The notes under the pieces: generated by a model
Told to the model about the DNA's origin: nothing
Seen by the model: only the letters and a program-made list of their open reading frames with translations
The model's database searches: none
From: Flavobacterium limicola
Lineage (GTDB): Bacteria > Bacteroidota > Bacteroidia > Flavobacteriales > Flavobacteriaceae
Reading direction: 5' to 3'
DNA: 64,000 nucleotides
Assembly (NCBI RefSeq): GCF_003634755.1
Contig: NZ_RBXA01000003.1
Coordinates: forward strand, 186,001-250,000
Made by a program: the position numbers and the translations under genes
In this document: positions 48,207 through 56,137 of the stretch, piece after piece
How positions within the stretch are numbered: position 1 is the first letter of the stretch
Layout of the letters: each line of letters opens with the position of its first letter

Positions 48207-50219
48207 TTATTCTATTTTCAAATTTCTTAATTGTTTTAGTTTTTCTTTCCAAACATCAAGACTTTCTTTATGAATGGCGATGTTTTTGCGGACTTCTAAT
48301 ACAATTGAATTTTCTTTTTTAGCATTTCTGGTATTGGTAAAGAATTGAATGTTGTTTTCCAATTGGAAAATTTCATTTTGTACTTCGTCAATTTTACGCA
48401 TGATAAAAATCTTTTCATTATCAAGTTTGCGAGTATCATGACTTTCTGATAAATGATCCATTCTATTGGCGAAACGCATCATATCTGTATCTTTTTTACT
48501 CAAACTCAATTTTTCAAAAAGTGCATCCAGGATTTTATTGAATTTCCCTTCAATATGTCTTCTTGGGAAAGGTACTTTTCCAAAGTTTTTCCAAGTTTCA
48601 ATATGCAACTTAATCGCATCTAAATCCGTTTTATGGTCTCCAGTCAACTGAAATTCTCTCAAAGTTTCTAAATAGGCTTTTTTATTATCAAAAGCTTCTA
48701 CTTCTTCGCTGTTCTCTTCGTTTTTCTGCTCTTTTAACTTGTCAAAATAATGGTTGCAAGCATCTTTAAACTCTTTCCAGATTTTATCGGAATATTTTCT
48801 TGGCACATGACCTATCTGTTTCCATTCATCCTGAATTTGTTTCATGATAGGTGTTGTAGCATCAAAATCAGTGCTTTCTTGTAATTCTCTAGCTTTGGCA
48901 ACAAGCGCTGTTTTCTTATTTAAATTGTCATTTTGATCTTTCTTAATGTCTTTATAAAAAGAGTTTTTGAAAGAATTAAAATTTCTGACAGCAGTTTTAA
49001 AACCGGCCCAAGTTTCCTCATTTACTTCCGATGGTACTTTACCTGCAGAGAAAAAAGCTGTTCTTAAGGCTTCAACTTTTTCTATTTGAGCTAGCCATTG
49101 CGCATGAGCATTGACTTTCTCCGTAGCTAAAACCTCAATTTTGGCAATTATTTCTTTTTTCTTTTCTAAATTCTCAAGTTCTGTTCCTCTTTGATTTTCG
49201 AATAAAACCTCACGTTTATCGTGCATTTGTTTGGTCAAATCGCTAAATTTATTCCAAATTTCATCGCGGTGTTCTCTGGAAACGGGACCAATATCTTCTT
49301 TCCAGATTCGGTGTAAATCCTGTAATTCTCTGAACGCTTTATTGATATCGGCTTCTTTTACCAATTCTTCAACACGCGCCACAATTTTTTGCTTTTGCTC
49401 TAAGTTATGTTTGAAATCCAAGTCTCTCGCTTCTCGGTCCAAATGTAAATAGTCGTAGAAATTTTCCACATGAAAATGGAAGTTGTTCCAAACGTGATTG
49501 TATTTATCCTTCGGAATCGGTCCTGCATTTTTCCATCGTTCTCTTAAATCATTAAAATGCTTTAAAGTGTCTTTGATGTTTGCCTGCGGATTAATCAACT
49601 CCTTCAATTCCTCAACAATTGCCAAACGGTTTTCTAAATTAGTTTTCAGATTCGTTTGTAAACTTTTGAAATGAGTATTTTTAGTATCTCTAAATTGAGT
49701 GTAATATTTATCAAATTGAGTCTTCAGCGGAGAATGGTATTGAAAATCTTCATTTGGATCTTGATTTTCTGTAAGGAATTCCTCTTTTTTCTCCTCAACA
49801 AGATGATTGTATTTGGCTAAGAATGCTTTTTTAATTTCTTCAATATGATCCTTAAACGACATTATTTTATCATTAGAAACCAAATTTTTAAGCTCGTCAA
49901 CCAGTGATTCAAGTGACAAAGTATCGTAATCCTGCATCGGTATATCATGGCGCTCTTTCAGCGTTTCATCTTCACTTTCTTCCGCATTTGATTCTGCTAT
50001 TGCATCAGTGGCCGATTGATTTTCTGTCTCAGCAGTTGGCTCTGTTTTTGCAACTTCATCCTCAGATGGAATTACAACATTATCCTCTGCCGGAAAATCG
50101 CTAGGCTCCTCAATTGACGCACTTTCTAAACTTTCAGGTACTGATTGATTAGATTCAACAGCTTTGTGCTCTAAATTTCCATCTGCCTCAAGCAGGTTAT
50201 CGTTCTTTTCTTCTAACAT
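48207..50219 (-). CDS. DUF349 domain-containing protein
   Basis: The 670-residue soluble protein has an acidic low-complexity N-terminus (about 1-95) and then repeated DUF349 helical units. They are recognisable by the recurring 'L...W...G.vPr.....iW..F....d.F' pattern (for example RERWKNAGPIPKDKYNHVWNNF near 229 and DEWKQIGHVPRKYSDKIWKEF near 465). DUF349 proteins are long coiled helical rods with no settled role. About five units are visible. The gene is monocistronic, with a terminator downstream. Confidence 0.93.
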   Translation of the reverse strand: MLEEKNDNLLEADGNLEHKAVESNQSVPESLESASIEEPSDFPAEDNVVIPSEDEVAKTEPTAETENQSATDAIAESNAEESEDETLKERHDIPMQDYDTLSLESLVDELKNLVSNDKIMSFKDHIEEIKKAFLAKYNHLVEEKKEEFLTENQDPNEDFQYHSPLKTQFDKYYTQFRDTKNTHFKSLQTNLKTNLENRLAIVEELKELINPQANIKDTLKHFNDLRERWKNAGPIPKDKYNHVWNNFHFHVENFYDYLHLDREARDLDFKHNLEQKQKIVARVEELVKEADINKAFRELQDLHRIWKEDIGPVSREHRDEIWNKFSDLTKQMHDKREVLFENQRGTELENLEKKKEIIAKIEVLATEKVNAHAQWLAQIEKVEALRTAFFSAGKVPSEVNEETWAGFKTAVRNFNSFKNSFYKDIKKDQNDNLNKKTALVAKARELQESTDFDATTPIMKQIQDEWKQIGHVPRKYSDKIWKEFKDACNHYFDKLKEQKNEENSEEVEAFDNKKAYLETLREFQLTGDHKTDLDAIKLHIETWKNFGKVPFPRRHIEGKFNKILDALFEKLSLSKKDTDMMRFANRMDHLSESHDTRKLDNEKIFIMRKIDEVQNEIFQLENNIQFFTNTRNAKKENSIVLEVRKNIAIHKESLDVWKEKLKQLRNLKIE

Positions 50220-50337
50220 TTTTTCAATGTGTAAGGTTTCTAATTAGATTCAACACGAAAGATAGTAAAGCAGTATGAAAATACAAAATAAAACCCCTTA
50301 TTTATTGTCATTTTAGGTTACAAAATTTTTCTTTTTT

Positions 50338-50420
50338 GAGCATTTCCCCGCTGTTCGCTGTATCTTTTTTGTTCGCCAAAAAAGGCTCTCAAAAAAGGAT
50401 GCCGCTTTCATCAGGGCTAG
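50338..50420 (-). repeat. structured dispersed repeat, copy 1
   Basis: Read on the minus strand it contains TAGCCCTGATGAAAGCGG and ATCC, a hairpin (CTTTTTTG with CAAAAAAG, plus an inner GCC/GGC), then AGATACAGCGAACAGCGGG and GCTC. The flanks match copy 2 at 52808-52889, while the hairpin sequence differs but still pairs. Confidence 0.65.
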
Positions 50421-50474
50421 GGTTTTGCGATTTCAAGTTCATTTTTCTCTAGATCATAATGGTATTACAAACAA

Positions 50475-50500
50475 AAAAACATTCAATAAAGAATGTTTTT
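50475..50500. terminator. hairpin after aroE
   Basis: A 10-bp stem AAAAACATTC (50475-50484) / GAATGTTTTT (50491-50500) has a 6-base loop and T and A runs on the arms, so it can act on either strand. Confidence 0.7.
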
Positions 50501-50542
50501 GATGTATACAAATAGGTCTATGAAGCTAATTCCGTTTTTAGA

Positions 50543-51292
50543 TTATTTATTCCAAATCTTCCAAGCCTTCTCAGCTTGAAAAATAAGCATATCCAGACCA
50601 TTTTTGATTTGTGCGCCCTGTTGTTTGGCTTTTTTTAGGAATTGCGTTTCTGCAGGGTTGTAAATTAAATCATAAGCAATATGCTTGTCTGTGAAAAATT
50701 CGTAGGGAATTAATGGAAACGCATCTACATTAGGACTTGTTCCTACCGGAGTAGCATTTATAATGATTTGGTAATTGTCAAATGTGGTTGCATTGATTAG
50801 GTCGTAATCAATTCCATTTTCTTTGGCTTCTCTCGAAACAAAAGTATAGGGGATATTAAGTTCGTCCAGAGCAAAAGCGACTCCTTTTGAAGCGCCTCCA
50901 GTTCCTAAAATCAAAGCTTTTTTGTGCTGCGGTAACAATAGTGGTTCTAATGATTTTTTAAAACCATAGTAATCTGTATTGTAACCTTTTAATTTTCCTT
51001 TTTTGGAAATTCTAATGGTGTTTACAGCGCCAATTATTTCCGCTTTTTTTGATAATTTATCTAAAAATTGAATTACCGTTTCTTTGTACGGAATAGTAAC
51101 ATTCAATCCTTTTAAATCCGTAGTGTTTTTAATCACCTCTGGAAAACCTGATATTTCTGGAATATCAAAATTTTCATAGCTGCAACCTACAAAGTTTTCG
51201 TTATTAAATTTGTCAGTGAAATATCCTTTCGAAAAGGAATAACTAATGTTACGTCCTAATAATCCAAAGCGTTTTATAACTGTATCAACCAT
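50543..51292 (-). CDS. aroE: shikimate dehydrogenase
   Basis: The 249-residue enzyme reduces 3-dehydroshikimate to shikimate with NADPH in aromatic amino acid synthesis. It has the shikimate-binding serines in ISYSFSKGYF (16-25), the catalytic Lys in LNVTIPYKE (about 63-71), the nucleotide motif GTGGASKGVAFAL (about 129-141) and ATPVGTSP (about 180-187). The length is slightly short of E. coli AroE, typical for Bacteroidota. Its ATG overlaps the stop of the upstream TPR gene (TAATG), so the two genes are translationally coupled. Confidence 0.96.
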   Translation of the reverse strand: MVDTVIKRFGLLGRNISYSFSKGYFTDKFNNENFVGCSYENFDIPEISGFPEVIKNTTDLKGLNVTIPYKETVIQFLDKLSKKAEIIGAVNTIRISKKGKLKGYNTDYYGFKKSLEPLLLPQHKKALILGTGGASKGVAFALDELNIPYTFVSREAKENGIDYDLINATTFDNYQIIINATPVGTSPNVDAFPLIPYEFFTDKHIAYDLIYNPAETQFLKKAKQQGAQIKNGLDMLIFQAEKAWKIWNK

Positions 51293-52689
51293 TATTGTTT
51301 TTTATGTTTTGCAATATAATTTTGCACCATTTTTTTTGTCCAAACTACTGGGAATAAATCTTCTAAAAGAATATAATTGTCAAAATTCAATCGTAGAGCA
51401 TTGCTTAAATGGAATTTTGCTTTTGTATTATCCGCAAGCATAAAATACAATCCTGCTAAACGGTATTCTACTTCGTTCTCTTCCGGAAAATATTCTGAAG
51501 CTTGTAACAATGTTTGAATAGCACTTTCAAATTCACCTAAAAATTGTAAAATATCAACCCAAAATAGCCAAGTATCTAAACTGTAATCACCAAATTCGAC
51601 TGCTTTTCTATATCCAAATTCAGCTTCTTCAAAGAAATTCATTTGCTTGTTGATAGTAGCAAAACGTTTCCAGTACAAACGATTTTGGTTGTCAATAGCT
51701 AATGCTTTATTGACAAAAAATAGCGCTTTTTGGTAATTTTTCTGGCGGACGTAAAAGTCAGTGATTGCAATCCAACCTTTATCTAAAAGCGGATCTTCGT
51801 GAACGGTTTGATTGAAATATTTTAATGCCAATGCTTTGTTACCTAGTCTTTCATAACATTTTCCCATTCGAAGTAGCGCATAGGAAGTTGCGTCATCTAA
51901 TTCGATGGTTCTGCTGTAGCTTTCAATGGCTTCTTCATATTTTTTTAATCGCTCATACGCTTTTGCTTTTTCCATGAAAGCACCAAGGAATTCATCATCA
52001 ATTAAAGTGGCATAATCAAAGGCGCGAATCGCATTTTCATATTCTTTAACGCCATAATGCAAACGTCCCAGTTGATGCCAGGCAATTTCACTGTATGGGT
52101 TTTTGTCAATGTATTTTTTTAAATAGCTGATTGCTTCTTGGTTTTGGTCTAAAAACTCAAAACAATACACCACATTGTACAATGCGGATTGGTCTTCCAG
52201 ATCTTCTTCTAAACATTTGATAAAGCTTTCTTTTGCCATTTCAAGATTGTCCATAAAGAGGTATTCCATGCCTATTAAATTATAGACATCAGCAAAATCA
52301 TCGGTGTATTTTAAAGCTATTTTTAATAATTCAACGGCCTTTTCGTGTTGGTCTCTTTTAGAGCAGATATTGGCTTTTTGAATGTAAATTTCTTCATTGT
52401 TTGGTTCAATGGCGTACAACTCATTCAATAGCTTTTCGGCTAATTCGAGTTTGTCATCATAAACAAGCATTTCCACTTGAACTAATTTTAGTCCAGTAGA
52501 TTTTGGGTGTTGTTCCAATGCTAGTTTAAGTGCTTTTTTTGCCAAAGCGGCCTTACCCATATCAAGATAATGAAGGATAATTTCTTCAAATTCTTCAGAG
52601 TCAAAAAAGAGTACTTTGTTGGTTTTCAACATGGACTCAAATTTCGACAGGGATAAGTTATAGTCTTCTTCTTCGTTGCTTAATTGCAT
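51292..52689 (-). CDS. tetratricopeptide repeat protein
   Basis: The 465-residue protein consists almost entirely of TPR units. Clear examples are GKAALAKKALKLALEQHPKSTGLKL, LEPN-type EEIYIQKANICSKRDQHEKAVELLKIAL and LGRLHYGVKEYENAIRAFDYATLIDDEFLGAF, given here as partial stretches near 52-76, 103-130 and 206-240. There is no signal peptide, so it is cytoplasmic. TPR arrays bind partner proteins, and the partner here is unknown. Its stop overlaps the aroE start. A structured repeat copy and an AATTGTT/AACAATT hairpin (52757-52773) lie upstream. Confidence 0.93.
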   Translation of the reverse strand: MQLSNEEEDYNLSLSKFESMLKTNKVLFFDSEEFEEIILHYLDMGKAALAKKALKLALEQHPKSTGLKLVQVEMLVYDDKLELAEKLLNELYAIEPNNEEIYIQKANICSKRDQHEKAVELLKIALKYTDDFADVYNLIGMEYLFMDNLEMAKESFIKCLEEDLEDQSALYNVVYCFEFLDQNQEAISYLKKYIDKNPYSEIAWHQLGRLHYGVKEYENAIRAFDYATLIDDEFLGAFMEKAKAYERLKKYEEAIESYSRTIELDDATSYALLRMGKCYERLGNKALALKYFNQTVHEDPLLDKGWIAITDFYVRQKNYQKALFFVNKALAIDNQNRLYWKRFATINKQMNFFEEAEFGYRKAVEFGDYSLDTWLFWVDILQFLGEFESAIQTLLQASEYFPEENEVEYRLAGLYFMLADNTKAKFHLSNALRLNFDNYILLEDLFPVVWTKKMVQNYIAKHKKQ

Positions 52690-52807
52690 ACTGTGTGTTT
52701 TTAATTTGGCCTAAATAAATTTAGGGAATCGTGCTTGTACTGTGAGGTAAAGTTAGAATTGTTGTGAACAATTTAATTAACAAAAAAAGGGTTGGTTTAA
52801 ACGGATT

Positions 52808-52889
52808 CCATAGCCCTGATAAGAGTGGAAATCCTTTTACTTTTTCTTTAAAAAGTAAAAGATTATAACGGATAGCAGGAATAGCTCCC
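52808..52889 (+). repeat. structured dispersed repeat, copy 2
   Basis: It contains TAGCCCTGATAAGAGTGG and ATCC, a perfect 12-bp hairpin (CTTTTACTTTTT at 52834-52845 with AAAAAGTAAAAG at 52850-52861), then GATTATAACGGATAGCAGG and GCTCCC. It is in the opposite orientation to copy 1 at 50338-50420. No ORF lies inside it. Confidence 0.65.
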
Positions 52890-52969
52890 AATTTTTTTAA
52901 TTGTTTTGAATAGGTATTTTGATGTGTATTTCCATTCTTACTACTTCTGCAATCAAAAATCGTTAATCA

Positions 52970-54157
52970 TTATTCTTCAATCATTATTCCATCCATTACT
53001 TCAAGTATGATACTGCAACCTTCTCGTATTTCTTCTTCAGAAATGGTAAGAGGAGGCGTTATTCTTATGGCGCAACCTTCAAATAGTAACCAGAATAAAA
53101 TGAGTCCTTTGTCTTGACATTTAAGAATCACTTCGTTAGTAACATCGGCACTTTTAGTCATTGCGGCCAGCATTAATCCTTTTCCTCTTATTTCTTCTAT
53201 CAAAGGATGTACCAAAAGTGATCGGAATAACTTTTCTTTCTCCATCGCTTCGGCCATCAAATTGGTCTCAGTTATTTCCTGCAAAGTAGCTAAGCAGGCT
53301 GACGCAATGACAGGGTGACCACCAAAAGTGGTGATATGTCCTAGTTTTGGGTCATGACTCAACAATTCCATCATTGCCGATGAAGCTGTAAAAGCGCCGA
53401 CTGGCATACCGCCGCCCATTCCTTTTCCCATTACTACGATATCAGGAACGACATCGTAATTTTGGAATCCAAAAAGTTTTCCCGTTCTCCCAAAACCCGG
53501 TTGGATTTCGTCAAGAATCATCATCGCACCAACTTCGGTGCAGCGCTCGCGTACTTTTTTAAGGAAATCATTATGTGGCTGAATAAATCCGGCGCCACCT
53601 TGAATGGTTTCCAGAATAATTCCTGCTGTTTTAGTCGTTATTTTTTGTAAATCTTCTTCGTTGTTGAACGTGATAAAATCAACATCAGGAATCAACGGAC
53701 GAAAAATTTGTTTGCGCTCTTCAAATCCCATGACGCTCATCGAACCCATAGTATTACCATGATACGCATTATGACATGAAATCAACTGACTTCTTCCTGT
53801 GGTTCTTCTGGCGAGTTTTAAAGCGCCTTCAATAGCTTCTGTTCCAGAATTGACTAAATATGTGGTGTCTAAAGGAGTCGGCAGTAGTGAGGCTAACAAT
53901 TTACAATATTCTACAGCCGGACTTTGTGAATATTCGCCATAAACCATGACGTGAGAGTATTTGTCTAACTGATCTTTGATGGCTTGATTGACTCTCGGGT
54001 GTTGGTGTCCCAAAGCGCAAGCCGAAACTCCAGCTACAAAATCCAGGTATTTTTTAGAATTAGTATCGTAAATATAAGAACCTACAGCATGTGACACTTC
54101 CATGCCCAATGGATAGGGTGAGGTTTGCGCTTGGTATTTTAGGAAATCGATATTCAA
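52970..54157 (-). CDS. class III PLP-dependent aminotransferase
   Basis: The 395-residue enzyme of the ornithine/acetylornithine-type group has LVNSGTEAIEGALKLARR (about 101-118), AYHGNTMGSMSVMG (about 130-143), the PLP-binding Asp in LDEIQPGFGRTG (about 218-229), and the Schiff-base Lys in VMGKGMGGGMP (about 242-252). The specific amine donor is unproven; homologues are loosely called aspartate-family or ornithine aminotransferases. The start is TTG at 54157, since an in-frame stop lies just upstream and the conserved N-terminus FLKYQAQTSPYPLGMEVSHA begins right after it. Confidence 0.92.
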   Translation of the reverse strand: MNIDFLKYQAQTSPYPLGMEVSHAVGSYIYDTNSKKYLDFVAGVSACALGHQHPRVNQAIKDQLDKYSHVMVYGEYSQSPAVEYCKLLASLLPTPLDTTYLVNSGTEAIEGALKLARRTTGRSQLISCHNAYHGNTMGSMSVMGFEERKQIFRPLIPDVDFITFNNEEDLQKITTKTAGIILETIQGGAGFIQPHNDFLKKVRERCTEVGAMMILDEIQPGFGRTGKLFGFQNYDVVPDIVVMGKGMGGGMPVGAFTASSAMMELLSHDPKLGHITTFGGHPVIASACLATLQEITETNLMAEAMEKEKLFRSLLVHPLIEEIRGKGLMLAAMTKSADVTNEVILKCQDKGLILFWLLFEGCAIRITPPLTISEEEIREGCSIILEVMDGIMIEE

Positions 54158-54228
54158 AATTTATTGCTTTAATCGTTTATTTGTTTATTCAAGAGAACTG
54201 TTATCTGAAAACTGTGACTGACCACTGA

Positions 54229-55863
54229 TCACTTTATCTTCACTTTCTTCTTATCGTAATTCAGCGTTTCTTTTCGGATTTTCATAGGAATATCCTCTTT
54301 GGCTTCAGCTGTTTTGGTAGCTTTTGCTATTTTGTCGTTGTCTTCATTTTCTTCAGGTGGAAAAATATCATCCTTCGATTTTATTCGTTCATCGCCACGC
54401 CAGACTAGTCCTCGCAGTTTTCTGGCATTTTCTGGTAAATCCTTTTCCGGAAAAATATCGCCATCTATTTGTTGAAAAAATGTGATGGTTTCTACCTCAT
54501 TATCTTCAATAATAAGATTGATTTTGCTGCTTTTATTTTTGTTGATACCTATGAGTTCCTGCGCTTCATTCCGCATGTAATATATAACTTCGGCATTTTT
54601 TACAATATCAACATCATGAAGCTTTCCCTCCAGAAACTTGCCATATAGATCTTGTCCCTTGACTTGATTATAGCCAGTTCCTATTGTGTCTTTGGAGACG
54701 ATGAATGTATTATTGAGTACTTTGAGTGAATCTAGTTTTTGAGTTGTGTTATTTCCTATTAGATGCATAACATCGCCAGTAATTTGATTTTCTGCGTTCC
54801 AAAGTATCGGATTTCCAATCATTTTTGTCAAAGCTGTTTTAGAACTTGAATGAATCGAATCACATTTTCCGCTCATATCAGTTTTGAAGAATCGGACATT
54901 ATTGAAAGCTCGGATAATTCTATTTCCTTCTTTTCCGGTAACCATTAATTTTTTTCCATGGATATAAACTGAGTCATTTTCGACAAAATTCACGGCAACG
55001 GCTCTTTTGGTCACGTACATCGAATCTAGTTTTTTATAAACTTCGGCATAATGCCCTTTCACGATTCCGCGATTGATGGAATCTGTTATTTTTACATTGC
55101 GAGTTGCTGATGCAAATTCCCGGTTTCTGTCATAATATAAACTATCGCCTTTAATCACCCGATCATCATATCTGATATAGGATTTATTCAGGAAATGCGC
55201 CAGATTTTTTTTGGTGTCATAAAACCCTTTTTCGGTATAAATATAATTGTCTTTGCTGGTAATTGTTGAAGGTCCAAAAAGATATGAATGCCCCGAATTG
55301 CTAAAATAATCCAAGTGATTTGATTTAATTACATACGTTGGATTTGTGATGGTAACCGCAGTCAGGAACTGAAATTTTTTCTGTTTTACGTAGTATCTTC
55401 CTGAATTACTTTTTAGCGTGTTCTCTTTATTGGTAATTGTCCCTGGCGTATCGTAAAATACTTCTTGAATATTTCGGTCAAAATTAATTATTTCTGTGGT
55501 CAAAGTTGCATCTGGTGAACTCATTACGGCATCTCCGGAGGCATACGCTTTTTTTACGTTTCCGTTGTATTCCGCATATTTACTATTCAAAAATAAAGTG
55601 TCTCCTTGCACCATTTGAACATTTCCAAAAGCCTTTATATAATTTTCCTTTTGGAAATAGTATGCCTTGTTACAAGTCATTACCACACCGTCATGATTGA
55701 CACGTACGTTTCCGATAAGCAATAATGCATCAGGAATTTCTACTTGATTTACATCGGCAAAATCAGAGTTTTCTACAATAATTTTTTTTGGGGCTTGCGC
55801 CAAAACCAAATTAGTGACAAGCAGTAGCAAACAATAACGAAGGAAAAACAGTGATTTCTTCAA
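54229..55863 (-). CDS. OstA-like (LptA/LptD N-terminal type) envelope protein
   Basis: The 544-residue secreted protein has a signal peptide (ending near LVLAQ, residue 23) and a string of OstA-like beta-jellyroll units with recurrent 'N.....a.Y...n....a.gnV' patterns (for example GNVRVNHDGVVMTCNKAYYF near 52-71 and AFGNVQMVQGDTLFL near 78-92). A Lys/Glu-rich C-terminus follows. Such proteins form the periplasmic bridge for LPS transport or assist it, which fits the LPS-core cluster in this window. Translation starts at TTG (55863); a TAAATTTG -7 box at 55880-55887 rules out upstream starts. Confidence 0.9.
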   Translation of the reverse strand: MKKSLFFLRYCLLLLVTNLVLAQAPKKIIVENSDFADVNQVEIPDALLLIGNVRVNHDGVVMTCNKAYYFQKENYIKAFGNVQMVQGDTLFLNSKYAEYNGNVKKAYASGDAVMSSPDATLTTEIINFDRNIQEVFYDTPGTITNKENTLKSNSGRYYVKQKKFQFLTAVTITNPTYVIKSNHLDYFSNSGHSYLFGPSTITSKDNYIYTEKGFYDTKKNLAHFLNKSYIRYDDRVIKGDSLYYDRNREFASATRNVKITDSINRGIVKGHYAEVYKKLDSMYVTKRAVAVNFVENDSVYIHGKKLMVTGKEGNRIIRAFNNVRFFKTDMSGKCDSIHSSSKTALTKMIGNPILWNAENQITGDVMHLIGNNTTQKLDSLKVLNNTFIVSKDTIGTGYNQVKGQDLYGKFLEGKLHDVDIVKNAEVIYYMRNEAQELIGINKNKSSKINLIIEDNEVETITFFQQIDGDIFPEKDLPENARKLRGLVWRGDERIKSKDDIFPPEENEDNDKIAKATKTAEAKEDIPMKIRKETLNYDKKKVKIK

Positions 55864-55879
55864 TGGATTTAATTTTTGT

Positions 55880-55887
55880 CAAATTTA
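55880..55887 (-). promoter_or_regulatory. -7 box TAAATTTG of the OstA-like gene
   Basis: Exact TAnnTTTG match on the minus strand, 16 bases before the TTG start at 55863. Confidence 0.55.
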
Positions 55888-55900
55888 TGAAAAAGGAAAC

Positions 55901-55922
55901 AATCCTAATCCATATTAGGATT
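55901..55922 (-). terminator. hairpin after the gene relic at 55954
   Basis: A 9-bp perfect stem AATCCTAAT / ATTAGGATT has a 4-base loop and is followed on the minus strand by GTTTCCTTTTT. It fits the leftover terminator of the lost gene. Confidence 0.5.
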
Positions 55923-55953
55923 TATTTATAATTAGTCAAATGAGCAGCGAAAG

Positions 55954-56060
55954 TTAAGATTTTTCCTTTTTAAAGTTATCAACAAATGCCGCAACTCCTT
56001 CGTTGTAGTGTTGGTTTTTTAAAACAGAATTATTTAATTTCAAACGATATAGACTTCTTT
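55954..56060 (-). pseudogene. C-terminal relic of a gene, perhaps crotonase/enoyl-CoA hydratase type
   Basis: On the minus strand about 35 codons stay open to a TAA at 55954-55956 and read ...KNQHYNEGVAAFVDNFKKEKS. The 'HYNEGVAAFV.....K' ending resembles the C-terminus of crotonase-fold enzymes ('..EGv.AFleKR.P'). Upstream of about 56060 the sequence is AT-rich and has stops, so only the tail of a gene remains. The family guess is weak, but codon-like composition and a hairpin just after the stop support a relic. Confidence 0.4.
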
Positions 56061-56137
56061 TATTTAAAAAATATTAAATTTAAAAATTGATATTCATTTT
56101 GCTATTAAAGAATTGAAATCAGCATAAATAATTTTAT

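Larger units (their letters stand above)
50220..50542. other. 323-base intergenic region between DUF349 gene and aroE
   Basis: It holds the DUF349 promoter region, a structured dispersed repeat (50338-50420) and a hairpin after aroE (50475-50500). No gene is seen. Confidence 0.8.

Noticed and set aside
52757..52773. AATTGTT-GTG-AACAATT hairpin upstream of the TPR gene as a repressor operator
   Set aside because: A seven-base AT-rich stem is likely by chance at this composition, and no regulator is nearby.
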